From assembly GCA_021234155.1 (NCBI GenBank), contig JAJEKV010000002.1:36495107-36559106 (forward strand): a DNA stretch of 64,000 nucleotides. Reading direction: 5' to 3'. This DNA comes from Isoetes taiwanensis (Eukaryota; Streptophyta; Lycopodiopsida; Isoetales; Isoetaceae). The notes under the pieces were generated by a model. That model made no database searches. It was not told the origin of the DNA and was given only the letters and a program-made list of their open reading frames with translations. Shown here one piece after another: positions 1-12,137 of the stretch (position 1 is the stretch's first letter; every line of letters begins with the position of its first letter). Both the position numbers and the translations under genes were made by a program.

Positions 1-3000
1 TGGAAGAGCCGCCACGGGTCGCGGGTCGCCCCACACGCCGGCAAGCATCACATGTGCGGGCGCGGGCGAGAGCGCCTTTGAAGAGCGGGGCCAAAAATAA
101 CCAGCAAGAAGGATTTTGGCGCGTCGTGGTGTCACCATGAAAAATGACTACCACCGAGCCCTTCATGGGCTTCTCGAACAATATCCGGGACCTCATGAGG
201 GAGAACACGTCATCGGGCGATGGTATCCTTACCCTTTTGTAAAGATGGCCCGCAACCATGGTGTAGTCACCACCTCGGGGAGAAATTGATGTCGACGGGA
301 TTGTCGCTGGCCGAGAGAGCGGGCGCCCCTCGTGGAAGAGCTCGCGAGAAGATATCACTGAAAGTCATGGAACCAATGAGGTGTTGCCGCGACCGTAAAG
401 AGTTGAGCCGCCGAAAGGCGCCCGAGACTCCAAAGGAGGGATCATCCGTGGTGGATGCGGAAAGATAATCCGACAACATGAGATTTGCCGCCTTTGTGAA
501 CAATTTCAAAAGGTGCAAATTCCTGGTGTATGAGGACCCAACGAGCAATGCGCCCGTGGGCGGGATTTGTTGATCAAATAAAGAAGTGCCCGGTGGTCAA
601 CAAAGAATTTGATCCGACCGCCCAAAAGATAATGACGGAAGCGCTGGACGCAGTAAAATTAAACCCAAGGCTTCTCCCTGCGGGCGTAGTAGTTGCGCCG
701 CCAGAATTGAGTTTCCTACCGGGCGAAGGTTTGGTTTGTCAAGGCAGCGATCATATTATTCTTGAGAAAGAACAGCCCAATAGCAAAGGCCGGTGACATC
801 GACATGAACATGAAAGGGCTTGTCCCATTGAGGAGGAACAAGAACCGGGCCCGAAAAGCAAGAGCTTCAACTATTGAAAGCAAAGATCCGCCTGGAATTC
901 CAAGCCCGTGTGGATTCATCACCCGTGAGTTTATGAATGGACTCCGCAATGGTCGCAGTCCGTGAATGAAAGTGGAGTAATAATTGACCTTACCCAAGAA
1001 AGAGCGTGTTTCCTTGATATTGGCCGGTGCTTGAGCCTTGAGCACACAAACTGATTTTGGCAGATCCGTGGTGATACCGCTTTGTCACCACATGTCCCAA
1101 CAAACACCCGGCGACGCAAAAGGTGCATTTCTCGATTGAGACTAATGCCTGACTCATCACATTTCAAAAGACGAAGTTCCAATTTATCCAAATGGTCAGC
1201 CATGGAACCAGAGGCGAGAAGTCATCTTGAAAAATTTGCAAGAAGGGATTTTCCTTCATAAAATCATGAAAAAACCGAGAGCATGATACGCTGAAACGTG
1301 GATGGAGAGTTTGATAATCCAAAAGGAACCACCTTGTAGGCAAAAGTGACTTCCACCGGGTGGTGAAAGTAGTCTTGAGTTGATCGATTCTTTGATTGAG
1401 ATCCGATTGTAGCCGAAAAACCATCCATGAAGGAGTACATCTCATGTCCAAAGAACCTCTTCCGTAACCCGGTCCGTGGAAGGAAGTGGAAAATTATCAC
1501 GCCCGCGGGCCCGATTGAGTTTTCGGTAGTCCACGCAAACGCCGATTTTACCATTGTGTTTGAGTGCAATGACGATGGGGCTCACCCATTCGTAATGTTT
1601 GACCTCATAGATCAAACCCGCAGCAAGGAGTTTGTCAATTTCCGCCTTGACGCCATCACGCGTAATTGGGGTTGAGCCGGTGCATCGCCGCTATAATCGG
1701 ACGTGCATCGAATTTGGTAGGAATGGTGAGTTCCCCCAAGGTTTTGTTGATCCCCAAGATCTCGTAGCTCCGTGCGAAAAATGTGTTTGAACTTTTGAAG
1801 AGCGTGGACGCCCCCTGTTACGATAGGGTGTCTCAAGATTTGGCAAAGAATGCGACAGTCGATTGTTGCCTACGCCCACAATCTCGACTTCGTGAGTCCG
1901 GAATATGGGGATAACTTCCGCGGTCCCGACAATATGAGCAGGAGGTTGAAGCATAACAGATGCGGGCACTCAAGCGGGTGAAAAGAGAGGTTGCTGAGTT
2001 TCATCGCTGCAGGTTGCTTCATGACAGTGTACATCGGCGAGAGCGGCAGGAGGTTCAAAGATCCGAAAAGTGATCAACACGCTGGATTCGATTGCAAGGA
2101 GCCGTAAGGGTCAAGCAAAGCAGCCACACCTAGTCCCGGATCAAGAGTCATTTCTCCCCAAGGATCAGCATATTCGGGTAGGATGACAGAGGCGCACTCG
2201 CAGTGGAGCCCGAACTTGATAGATATTCGGGCGCCCTCGAATCTGTGGGGTCGAGAGAAAGGGTTCAGCATTGTCGACGGAAATGATTTTGCCTGCTTCC
2301 AAGTCCATGGTGGCATTGAGGTGACCATCCGTGATGACTAACTCGATCCGTGGCCCAAGAATGGATACTCTTGGCCCTGGCGGAGAAAAGGTCTCACACC
2401 AACATTTCATAATCACCGGATCTTCTCCAGCCTTCCAAACACCAAATTCCAAGGGAAATCCGAGATCACCAATGTTGATGTGAAGAAGAGGCGTGACGCC
2501 TTGAGGTCTCGTGGATATGGCCATTGGCCAATTTGATGTCATATGGGGCACGATAGAGTTGTTTGATGCCCATTTGTTTGGCGGAGTTTATCCGTGATGA
2601 GATTGACCGCGCTACCTCCGCCAATTTGAACATGATTGACTTGTTGATTGCCCACCGTGGCATGTACCGTGGGAGTAGAGGTAGCAACAGCCCCAACCAA
2701 AACAAATGGAGTGGTAACCGGTCCTTGAGAGCGTGACGAAGTTTCAAAATTATGGCCAAACTTAAAGGAATTTTGATTTTGGCTAGCTCCTCTTGGAGTT
2801 CCGTGAGGCACATGAGAAAAAGGATCTCACCGGATCCACTGCAAAAGGTGTGCGGGTAATGAAGCAAAGAACTTTTTTGAGTAGGTCAACCCCGGCAAAA
2901 TATTTGGATAGGTCCGAGAGCGTGGAGGTTGAGACGGGAAGGTGCTTCTTGTCTTTGTTGAGCTCGAGTAGTGGCATGAACATTAACCAACGTCGGCCTT

Positions 3001-3090
3001 CGCCAGCTTTGCATGAGGTTCAAAATGCTTTGGCTTAACTTTAGGCATGACATGCGGCATGAGTTTCTCCAAATCGTGTGCAAAGTGAAC
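1..3090 (-). pseudogene. pol remnant of Ty3 copy 1 (protease, RT/RNase H, start of integrase)
   Basis: The protease region is near 2,075-3,080. Its active site, which reads IDGGSAVNLI in copy 2, reads IGGGSAVNLI here, so the catalytic Asp is lost. Reverse transcriptase follows at about 1,000-1,990, recognisable from FGLSNSPSTFQRIM and the FQDDF box (the YxDD site). RNase H with the connection segment NIKETRSFLGKVNYYSTFI lies at about 530-1,045. The start of integrase reaches base 1. The frame shifts many times; for example RT is spread over three reading frames within 600 bases. In the intact family pol cuts the polyprotein, copies the RNA and inserts the cDNA. This copy is dead. Confidence 0.85.
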
Positions 3091-3149
3091 CTTTTTTTTC
3101 TTCTTCATGAGGAATGGTGTCGACGGCAAAGGCAAAGTTCTGCGTGCCA

Positions 3150-4980
3150 TTAGGAATAATGGTTATGGGACGACGCATTTGGTCCGGCGTGAAACCAAAC
3201 CAACCCAATTTGATGGCCGGACTGAGGATTAAGAGCCCGAAAAATTTCTTCATGTGCTTGTTGATCCATGTGAGGTTGATTGGCGTGAGCTGGTTGATAG
3301 CGGATTGCCGAGGCGCGAGGTGGCTTCCAAGAACAGACGCCGGCCTTGTTTGCCATTAGCAATCCAGAGTTGGTAAGCCGTGAGGCGGACCGATGTGGTC
3401 CGATTTGTGCCGTGAAGCCGCACCCCAACTTGTGGAAGTTGAGGACACGCCGCGGGTGGTATGACCCCATTCTTGACAAAGATAACACCGAAGCCAAGGA
3501 TCAAAAGGAGGACGGTGTTGGGTCCCCGTGGTTGCTCCCCGCTGCGATAGAGTTGATTGGGTTGCGCCCGCAGCGGGTGGTCGCCGATATTGCGATTGGT
3601 GCCGAGGTGTTGTTTGCACTTGATAAACCATCTTGTTATGAAAAGGTGTAGGATGAGTGCGAGTGCACTCTTCCGCGGGCATGATTGCACATGTTGCATC
3701 TTTTACAATGAGGCGGGCCATTGGTGGAGTTGCACTCATTAGCCAAGTGGCCTTGATATTTGCGCATATGGCACCAGATCCGATCAAGGCCGCATTGGCG
3801 GTTGAGGTTGAACAACAGTCCGGGGAACCATGACGGGTGGAATGAAAGGGAGCTCCCCAAGAGCCACGCCACCCGGAGGAAACATTGACCGAAAGTGATT
3901 GACAAGATCGATAGCCCGCTCCAAAGTCTTCGGGCGCAGGTATTCACCATGAGTCGGATAGTCGGAGGAAGTCCTTGGAGAAACCGCACCAAGATCCGCT
4001 CGCGGTGGGTACTCCTTGAGTTTGCCGAGCGTAATGTGAAGTCGACCGCAAAATCCCCGAGACTCCGCGGGCTCTTGTTGAAGGTCATTGAGTTGCTTGA
4101 GATGAAGCCGATCATCATCCGTGGGTCCCATAGTGAGAAAGAAAAGCAGCTTCTCATTTCGACCAATCTTGTTTCCAAAGTGGCTTTTGTTGGACATGAG
4201 CCATTGATGAGGGGAGCCACGCAAATGGGGTGGAAAAGATGTGGAATTTCAGCTTGAGGTTGCGATGACCATTCAGACAGCCGTAGCCTCAAATTCTTCC
4301 ATGTGGGCCCCGAGCACTTTGGTCTAAGGGTTTGCCTTCGTGTTGCCAAAGGTGGGATAAGTCACCTTAAGGGTCCGAAGGTAGAGGTGAAAGTGCTTGG
4401 CTGGACGGAACCGATAGGGATTATATTGAGGTGGAGTTGAGGGGGTATGGTGCCTAAAGACCCCGGCGAAGGGGTTGCCGAGGTGGAGGTACCGAGGTGC
4501 CCGATCATTGGTTTTGAGGTCTGTAAGATTGTAAACCTAAGAGCTGCGTGGGAAAGGTAGGGAAGGGAAAGTCCCGTGGAGGAGCAAAAGAGACATGTGG
4601 ATATCCTTGCCCACCCGGGGAGATGATGGTTGTGAAGGCAGAGGCGATGGCCGCATTTAATGATGGATGTAGGCATGTTCGGGGGTATGAAAGTAAGGTT
4701 GAGAAGGTGGAGCCTGATAGGGCTCCCCGATAGTGATGAGATGACCGAGGTCCGTGAGCAATGTTTGCACGCTTTGAGGTGGGGAATTTGGACGAGACAT
4801 GACATGAGGGGTGTGTGGCGCCGACCGAGCCCTAGACCGAATGTGGCCTCCTCAATGTCATAAGCAGATCCATACATGTCACGAACAGCCTTCTTCGATG
4901 ATGGCGCCCCAAGCGACGCCGTCTGGAAAGGAGTTCTTCCGCGTGAAGTTTCGGACGCATATTGCGATTTAAGAAAGGAA
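3150..4980 (-). pseudogene. gag remnant of Ty3 copy 1
   Basis: This is the capsid/nucleocapsid region next to the 5' LTR. It includes the conserved stretch around HMEEFEALAVLNGH seen intact in copy 2 and a zinc-knuckle remnant near 3,680-3,790, where copy 2 has CHICKYQGHLANEC (CX2CX4HX4C). Several frameshifts split it into overlapping pieces at 3,636-4,349 and 4,362-5,039. Function is by family: RNA packaging and particle assembly in the cytoplasm. It is not translatable as it stands. Confidence 0.75.
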
Positions 4981-5009
4981 AATCGAATCGACCCGCAGCG
5001 CGACATGCT

Positions 5010-5593
5010 GTTTGGGGTCCGGGTTCGAACTCCCCGCAAGACAGCCCCTCCGTGGAGGACCCTTGATCTAACAGAGAATCCGGGACTATGTCACGCGGGA
5101 TTTGCAAGAAAAGAACAAGAAGAAAAACAGAACAAAAGAGAACAATGAGAGGAAAATGATAAGCTTCCTTGATATCAATGATGAACATATATGAGCTCTC
5201 GCAATCGAGAGAAGACTGAAGAGAGACAAGACTCAAAACTCATCTAAACTCATGTGCTAGCTCTACTCATATATATAGTACAATGGCCTTTGGCCCAATA
5301 TAGACACTCTGACTGATCTCGGTGCCGACTCCTGGAAGGAGGCCTGATTTGCAGGAATGTTGGCGGTGCCTCTTGAAGTGCCTAGAATCACGCTGACGCT
5401 GACACCGGCGGTGATGGGTCATCACTTGTCGCGGCGCCTCTTGGTAGCAGACCCAGGCTTTGACTGCGTGGTCTGCTGCTTGGTCTTTTGCTGGGCTTTT
5501 GACGGCTGACCCGTGCCTGTCTGTGGATCCTTGAGCTTGACCTGGTCCGTCGTATGCATGAATAGTCCTGTACCAGGAGGCACAGGACTAACA
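5010..5593 (-). repeat. 5' LTR of Ty3 copy 1
   Basis: 584 bp. It matches the two LTRs of copy 2 (32,411-32,977 and 42,673-43,248) over its full length. On the minus strand it starts TGTTAGTCC and ends CCCCAAAC. A TATA-like stretch lies at about 5,269-5,276 (plus-strand catatatatag), read on the minus strand as the LTR promoter. Confidence 0.88.
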
Positions 5594-8330
5594 ATTGCAT
5601 GCTTATTATGAGGTCATAGTTGCCAATGTACATAAGTTGGTGCCGATGCTCTACTTTGCTTCGCTTGAGGTTGATGTCGAACTTGACTCTTGTTCCGTTG
5701 GTGCTGCTAATTACTTGGCCTAGGCTTAATTACTGGACTAGATTTAGACTTAAGAGTCTCGCTCTTAAAGATGTCCGTCATCTAGGAGGTGCAAAATTAA
5801 CATGTTAAAGAACTACTTTCATAAATCCTATGGCCATAACTTTAGCAAGCATAACATTACTTTTGGGCACACCTAGAAAACTATATGATTAGATAATTAT
5901 TCTTGCTTTAGATCTACTCTGTACTCTAGGATCTGCCCTTTCTTAATTATTGCCCTCTTGGAATAGTCCCACCTTTGAGTTGATGCCATCTAAGAAGTTG
6001 GCCGGACTTATTAGATTGCTTCCCTTCATTTGGTCGGATTATTCCTTATGCTGCGGAAGTACTCGTCATATACATAGTCGACGGTTATCCTATTATTGAA
6101 TGCTTCTTAGCGAGGTGATCAAGCTCATGAAGAGGTTCCAATACATTAGATATCTGCCAGCAATGTATACAATTGTTGTACTCCATACATTTTCTTCCCA
6201 ATCCTTGAAGCTTTGCTCAATTCTTGGGTCCATCTTTCTAAAAGAAAAAAACAAAAAAAAAATCTACTCGAAATTTCGTCCCAATCCCATCATGGATGCT
6301 ATCACCCATAATTCTAAGATACTCAACTATCTGATAGGTCATCTAACTCGCTTAGAGCTGGTGTAGTCGTTAATCGTTGGAGTAACAAGGCAATGATCCC
6401 TAATTTGTTGAAAAGTCTGGTATCCTTGGAGTTGTTATATGATCATCCAAGTGCTCTGCTTCCTTTCATTGAACATATTCTGACTCTACTCGTTCTTACT
6501 GTTGATGTTGACTATCATCCTTAACATTATCCCTCTTAGTGGACTTGCTGATGTAGATAACATAACGCTCGGTGTCGCATCCCAAAAGCTTGAGGGTAAT
6601 GTTCACCATTGCGTAGAATCTTTTGTGTTTAACTCATCTGCCTTGAAGGTTATTAGATTCGAGGATGATTCTTCTAACTCCTGAATTGATATTGTTGTGT
6701 TGAGCTTGTCGATTTGATTCTTCATCCTGGCGGCCACATGCTGCTGTTATAAGGCTGAAGACAATGTCGAGTGCTTTATCACTCCTAACTGTGCAACTTC
6801 TCTTGTTGAGAGAAGTTTATTTGCATCCATCTGCAAGGACTAATCTTGACTGATCAATTAATAATTCTGGTATTTGGTCCCTCATGATGCCTCTTCTTGA
6901 TGGTGTTTGACCTCCATCTCTAACGTGGAAGATCGAAGATCATCATGATCTTGAGATGATGCTTGCCGAGGTTGATGTAGCTGGTCTGAAGTATCGGGGC
7001 TGATGAGGAAGAAGTTTGTTGTAGTCTCGCCATATTCCTATTCCTGAGCAGCCCACCCTTGCTGGCTTGTAATACCTCCTTAGCCGAAGCATCTTTGCTT
7101 GAAGTCTAAATCTGATACTACTATGGCCTGGATACCTATGATAATTTCCCTTCCGAGGAGATATGCTCAGTCTCATCCTTCAGAACTCTTGATATCATAA
7201 GTTGATGAAGTCATCTACTTGTTGGTGGCGTAGCTGTGACATTAGTCGTCGATGTGGGGTCGTTCCTCGAGACAATATGGCACTTGGAGAATATCCTTGA
7301 CTAGGAGATGTTCCTCCCCTAATGTGATCAATTTTGTAAGTGCCACGATGCCCACTGGCTGTTGCATAGCCCTCTTGGGAATTCTTATGTCTAATGTTGA
7401 TGTCGCAATCGTTCTTCCTATAGGCTCTCCTTTATTTTTCGTGTTCGGGCTTCCCTGTACACCTTCTTGGCCTTGATTTGCTGAAGTTTCCTCCCTAAGT
7501 TTGCCCTCTGCTTTCAATTCGTTGATGTTGTCGAGTGGCTCCACCGCCGAGGCTCGAGGATCCGCAACGAAGGTTCTCCTGACCTATTTTACTGCAAGAT
7601 ACTGGAATGCATGGCAAGAGGCTAGAATATGCACTGAGAACTTTTCATCGCAATTTTGCAAAATTTTCGGATGAAGGCATATGAAACCGGGTCGCTGTGT
7701 GCAAATGAGGTCTGCGGCTCTAACGCACATGCCTTTTTCGCACAGCAACCCGATTTGCTTGATTTTTGCCAAGAGCCAACATTTTTAAGGACTATAAGGT
7801 CCCAAAATGCCTATTTGGATCAATCCTAAACTAACTAGCAACTTGTTTCATGCTAAAAAGATATCTAAAAGTGCAAGCATATGAAACCGGGTCGCTGTGC
7901 GCAAATGAGGTCTGCGGCTCCAACGCACATGCCTTTTTCGCACAGCAACCCGATTTGCTCGTTTTTTTGCTGTTTTTAGATATTTTTAACAAATTTAAAG
8001 TGCTACACTGCATTTCTAGACGATTTCTAAGCATTCTAACATCTTTTGGTACGAAATTTGGATCAATTTTGCCCTAATTCAAGTGACTCGGATGGGTTCG
8101 CCGATTTCGAGCCAATTTTTTATTTCTATTTCAAAATTTTATGCTACTTAGCCAATTAAGAGCATTCTAAGTAAGATGCAAAGGATTCTACTACAAGTAA
8201 TTTATACAAGAATATTTTTATATCCTACAAGCGATTAATTTACAGTAATTTTACTTCTAATGAGTAAAAACAATGTACATGAAAAACTTATATATATAGT
8301 TTGCTAGACTGGGACTCTTCACGGCTTCTC
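5594..8330. other. Internal region of the 1.6 kb-LTR element, no gene recognised
   Basis: About 2.7 kb without a convincing open frame. Short open stretches (for example 7,242-7,544 minus, 100 codons) show no motif I recognise. It holds the 88 bp direct repeat at 7,674-7,966. The sequence is AT-rich with homopolymer runs near 6,240. Confidence 0.5.
7674..7966. repeat. Duplicated 88 bp segment with an internal inverted repeat
   Basis: Two near-identical segments (about 7,674-7,762 and 7,878-7,966) lie 204 bp apart. Each contains an inverted repeat: CGGGTCGCTGTGCG near the start pairs with CGCACAGCAACCCG near the end, so each could fold as a hairpin with a loop of about 45 nt. Confidence 0.85.
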
Positions 8331-9511
8331 CTTGCGAATTCTCCTTGCCGGGTGGAGGTCTTTGGGCCTGCTTGATATGGATCACGCAGAGGTTGCCTTC
8401 TTCAAAAAGTTGTACCAGCTCCATCTGTACTGCCTCCTGCAGGGCTCAGACCATCAAGGGTGCAGATCTTGGCCTCCTCGGCTTTGGCCGCTCCCTGGCG
8501 AGATCCCGCCGTCGTTGATGTGGTTCAGTAGTCGTAGCCCATCTTGAACTCCTGGATAGACCTTTGATGTAGGTGCTCGAAAGGAGAGTTTCTGGATCAT
8601 CCGACTGGTACGCTGTTGGGAATGCCAAATATGCTGAGCAGCTCTACTGTGCTGGGGATTTGGCCCGTGGCGGACCTTCTTCGGAGAATCGAGTCGAGGT
8701 GGTGGAGGCTTGCTTTTCGCCCCTGGCTGGCTACCTTGTCAGATCCATTGGCGGAGATAAATCTTGCATGCTGCCTTCTTCTTCTCATACTCCATATCTT
8801 GCTTCAGCTTTAAGTAGCTTCTCGCTGATGTTGCCCCCCTTGGACTGCATTGGATATGGTTGCCGAGCGTAGACCGCGTCTGTTCTTCGGCCTCCTCCTC
8901 CTCTTCTTCTTTAGCCCCTTGCTCCCTCCTCTTGTTGGTGTGGTCTTTCCTCCTCGGGCTCATCCTCCTCTAGTTCGTCCGGCTGTGGTTCTCTGATAAC
9001 CATGCTCTCCCTACACCTAGCTTCACGCCTCTTTGTTCGCTTCTCCCTTGCATGGCATTGATTGCTCGCTCCCCTTGCTGCTGTTCTTACGGCTGGAGTC
9101 GCTCGTGCTACCGAGGTTGCTCCTACTGCTTGCTGCTCACCTACACTTCCTGGTGTTGGGGTTGCTCCTGCTGCTTGTTGCCCACCTACTCTTTCTGGTG
9201 TTGGGGTTGTTCCTACTGCCGAGGTTGCTCTTGCTACTCGCTCTTCATCTGCTCTTGTTGGTGTTGGGGTTGCTCCTGCTGCCGAGCTTGCTCTTGCTAC
9301 TTGCCTTCACCTCCAGAAGCAGACGCCACGATCTCAATTTCCCCTGAACCTTGCGATCATTCACCTGAAGTGTTAAGTCGTTGCTCCTCCTCGAGTGAAA
9401 CAATTCGTCTGAAGAGCTTGAGTGGCCAAGTTCGTCGTCTGGCCTAGGTCGCAGGGCCTCAAGAATTTGCTTGTCGCCGCCCACCGTGAGTGCTTCAACG
9501 TTCCAGTGCAA
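8330..9511 (-). pseudogene. Gln/Glu-rich gag-like remnant
   Basis: Minus-strand frames here encode an acidic stretch (KEEEEEEAEEQ near 8,880-8,920) followed upstream by tandem peptides of the type QEQPQHQ between about 9,060 and 9,300. Stops interrupt them. The position just downstream of the LTR and primer site is where gag sits, so a gag-like origin is inferred. No zinc knuckle is visible. The Cys/Trp-rich plus-strand frames over the same bases are shadows of the Gln-rich repeats. Confidence 0.4.
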
Positions 9512-10180
9512 GCTGGAGCCTCCAACCTTCCTAGCTACTTGTTTGGTCCTCCCAACAACTTAGCTTCCTTGATGGTGGCCTCTTCGAGCGATCTTGCCTC
9601 TATCTTCGCGGCTCCTTTGGATCGATCTCGTCGGCTGTTCGTTCGGTGGACACTCTTATGGCAGCTTCGGAGATTAGCTTCTAATTCGCCTTACAAGGGT
9701 AAAAGGGAGGTTCAAGCTACCATTTGGGAACTTCTAGGGAGTAGAGGTGCTTCCATAGGTTTATTAGCTACTTTTTCTTAAGAGTAAATTTATTATAACT
9801 ATGGGTTAATAATTAAGGTACCTCCCCTAATCACTTAACTATTTCTCAAAATTTCCTAATTCCTTTTTGGGCCAAGTAGTGGTCATTTCACGCCATTTCT
9901 TTCAAGCTTTATTTTGAGCGATTTCTCATTCAATTTTTCACTTGAAAGGTGCGGTTCATGAACAACTTGAGCTCAAATTTACTAGAAGGTTTCTTTTGAC
10001 TATATTATTTCTACCACTTAGACTATACTTAATCTAATTACGACCCTACTAATGGGAAAAAAATTTCTCCCACATTTCGCGGTTCAAGATTGGAATTCTC
10101 ATTCCATTCATTAGCTAGGCCAGTTAGTCTACCTATTCAGGGATATGGTCAGTGCTAGCTCTTGGTCAACCAAGAACATT

Positions 10181-10192
10181 GCTCTGATACCA
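10181..10192 (-). other. Primer-binding site of LTR element (initiator Met tRNA type)
   Basis: The minus strand reads TGGTATCAGAGC, the usual plant retrotransposon primer site complementary to the 3' end of initiator tRNA-Met. It lies one base inside the LTR end at 10,194, which fixes the orientation and the inner LTR boundary. Confidence 0.9.
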
Positions 10193-10193
10193 T

Positions 10194-11822
10194 TGTGACG
10201 CTCCCTGCTAAATATACGGTGCCCGGCCGTACACTCGGCAGGAAATCCCCCATCCGGTCCTTCAACCGCATGGGCCCTCCGTCTATCCCGCACTCTGAGA
10301 GGATCCTAGTGCGGGAAGGGGACACGAAGGTGTCTTGCGCGCCCTTCCCCTAAGGGCTCCTATCACAGCGGAAGCATAAACAACGTCAGAACTAGCGATA
10401 ACAATACAACATACTACCTCGAAGGGTAGTCCATCACATATCCACAAATGCAGTGAAGATAATCATAAACCACAAAACACGATAGCTCCTACCCAGGCTC
10501 AGACTCGTAAGGAGGATGACTGACCGGCTGGGCCTCAAGATAGAGCAGACCGAGTCATGGCAATGGCGAGGGCTGGCATAAGACAACGGCTAGGGTTGAC
10601 CACTCCATCCGCCCCTCCTGTGCATACTTTGCAGATGGGCTAAATCAGGCTCTGGCGTGACTCTAGTCTTCCAGATACGCAATCCCATGGCATCACCCAT
10701 CGGGACTACTCCAGGTTGCATCTTCCTGGTCCGATGAGGCAGGGAGGGTTGCATCTCCCCTTCCCGGGGTCTAGAGGTTCCGTGGGCGTCTAGAGAATCG
10801 TGACGACACACGATTCGCACCCGACTTAACCCCCCAAAATGAGAGCCAAGCCAACACTTGCAGCTCTCGAGAGGCAGGGCGACACCATTGCCCCAGGAGG
10901 TGTCGGACCCATGCTCGGCCCACATGAAGTGACCGACCATAAGTCTAGCCCACTATGGGATCCCCCGAAGCCCCCACTCGGCAGGGATCCTCCCTCCACA
11001 TTCCCTCTAGCCCCGTTATGTGGTGCTGAGTCACATCATAGCCTCGATAGCCTGGTGGGCTCCTATGCACAGGCCGCAACTAATAGGAACTAAGGGATCT
11101 AATCTAGGAGCATACTACATATGGCTCTAGGTCTCTACCCCCCTTCCCAATACAAGAGGAGCAAACATGATCAACCATCATCACATAGCATCATAACATG
11201 ATAATCATCATAAGAACATCTTAACCTAATCATACATATCTAACTTATAGTTAGGGTTCTTTGATTAGGGTTTAAGATGTTGATTACGGGTTCTAGGATG
11301 GCTCTACTCTAGATACGAAACACTAACCCATCTGGAGTGCTAACTTCCAGATGGACTACTAAGAGCACTACTCCACATACCTGCTCCAGAAGCACTCCCT
11401 CCCAATCCTGGCGTCTCCATGATCTTCAAGGTGTTCGAGGTAGCTCCCACTCCTGCTGATGCGCTCACGCTCTGGGGGCTGCCACGCTATGCTGTGCCAC
11501 AGCAGATGGTTCTCGAAACGGAGTTTCGAGCGCGAAGAAGGTTCCTAGACTGTTGGAGCCAGAAAAGAGGCCTAGGGTTAGGGTTTAGGCCTTTATAGGT
11601 TAGGGTTCACATGTTATGCCACATGGCTCCAATAGGGTAAGTCCGTGTGAGGTTAAGGCCACGTGGAAGTGGTCTTAACCTAAGGTTGGCTAAGTTATAT
11701 GAATAACTTAGTCATGCCCCCTAGCCACTTTCTAAGGCATACAAGGCTACATAGGTAGACTTGTATGGTGACGGGTCCAGGAATATACGTATTTATAGCG
11801 TATATTTCCCTGGAACGTCACA
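10194..11822 (-). repeat. 5' LTR, 1,629 bp
   Basis: Ends are TGTGACG and CGTCACA, giving the TG...CA termini and a short terminal inverted repeat expected of an LTR, and the primer site abuts the inner end. On the minus strand a TATA box (CCTATAAAGG, plus 11,592-11,601) is followed by telomere-like boxes (AAACCCTAACCCTAG, about 11,572-11,586). No second copy of this LTR is visible in the window, so target duplication cannot be tested. Confidence 0.8.
11572..11601 (-). promoter_or_regulatory. LTR promoter: TATA box followed by telo-box
   Basis: On the minus strand CCTATAAAGG precedes AAACCCTAACCC. The telo-box is a known element of promoters active in dividing plant cells, for example of ribosomal protein genes. 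Its place just downstream of the TATA box in the LTR suggests transcription tied to cell division. This is inference from motif and position. Confidence 0.5.
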
Positions 11823-12137
11823 AGTTCTTGGTGGATCTTGCACTTCCTTGTGTGTTTCTGGAATTTTCTGGATCTTTTTCGACTGGAGCACCTCCTTTCA
11901 GTAAGAATGTTTGATTCTTGCTTGATTCTTGTTTGATTCTTGTCTGGCGTCTTATTGTTTATTTGTTTTAGCAACTGCACCTTCAACTCGGAGATTGAGA
12001 CTGCTTGGACGACTCAGACTACTTCTAAGAACCCGGATTTTGATATAGGTAATCATTTTTGCTGCATTTTCTTTTAGAATATATATATTTTTAGTGCCAA
12101 ATGCCTTTTTTTTTTTCTTGCATGCAGAATCTGAAGC

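Larger units (their letters stand above)
1..5593 (-). mobile_element. Ty3-type LTR retrotransposon, copy 1, truncated by window edge
   Basis: This is a decayed minus-strand element that aligns along its whole length with the second copy at about 37,828-43,248. Reading from right to left it has a 5' LTR, gag with zinc-knuckle remnants, protease, reverse transcriptase/RNase H, and the start of integrase at the window edge. The coding frame is broken every 100-400 bases by indels and stops, so it is not functional. The right boundary is set by the LTR end (minus strand TGTTAGTCC). The 3' half lies outside the window. The right flank is the internal region of another LTR element, so copy 1 probably inserted there; this is inference because the left end is not visible. 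Confidence 0.9.
5594..11822 (-). mobile_element. LTR element with 1.6 kb LTR, partial, probably non-autonomous
   Basis: This is a minus-strand element. It has a long LTR at 10,194-11,822, a primer-binding site at 10,181-10,192 and an internal region running left until it meets the LTR of Ty3 copy 1. The internal 4.6 kb contains no RT, integrase or protease motif that I can find. It does have Gln/Glu-rich coding remnants on the minus strand (about 8,330-9,511). That pattern fits a large non-autonomous derivative or one whose pol lies beyond the interruption. The 3' LTR is not in the window. Confidence 0.7.

Noticed and set aside
9033-9447. Three long Cys/Trp- and Leu-rich plus-strand frames
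   Set aside because: They are shadow frames of minus-strand Gln-rich repeats; composition is explained by the simple repeat.
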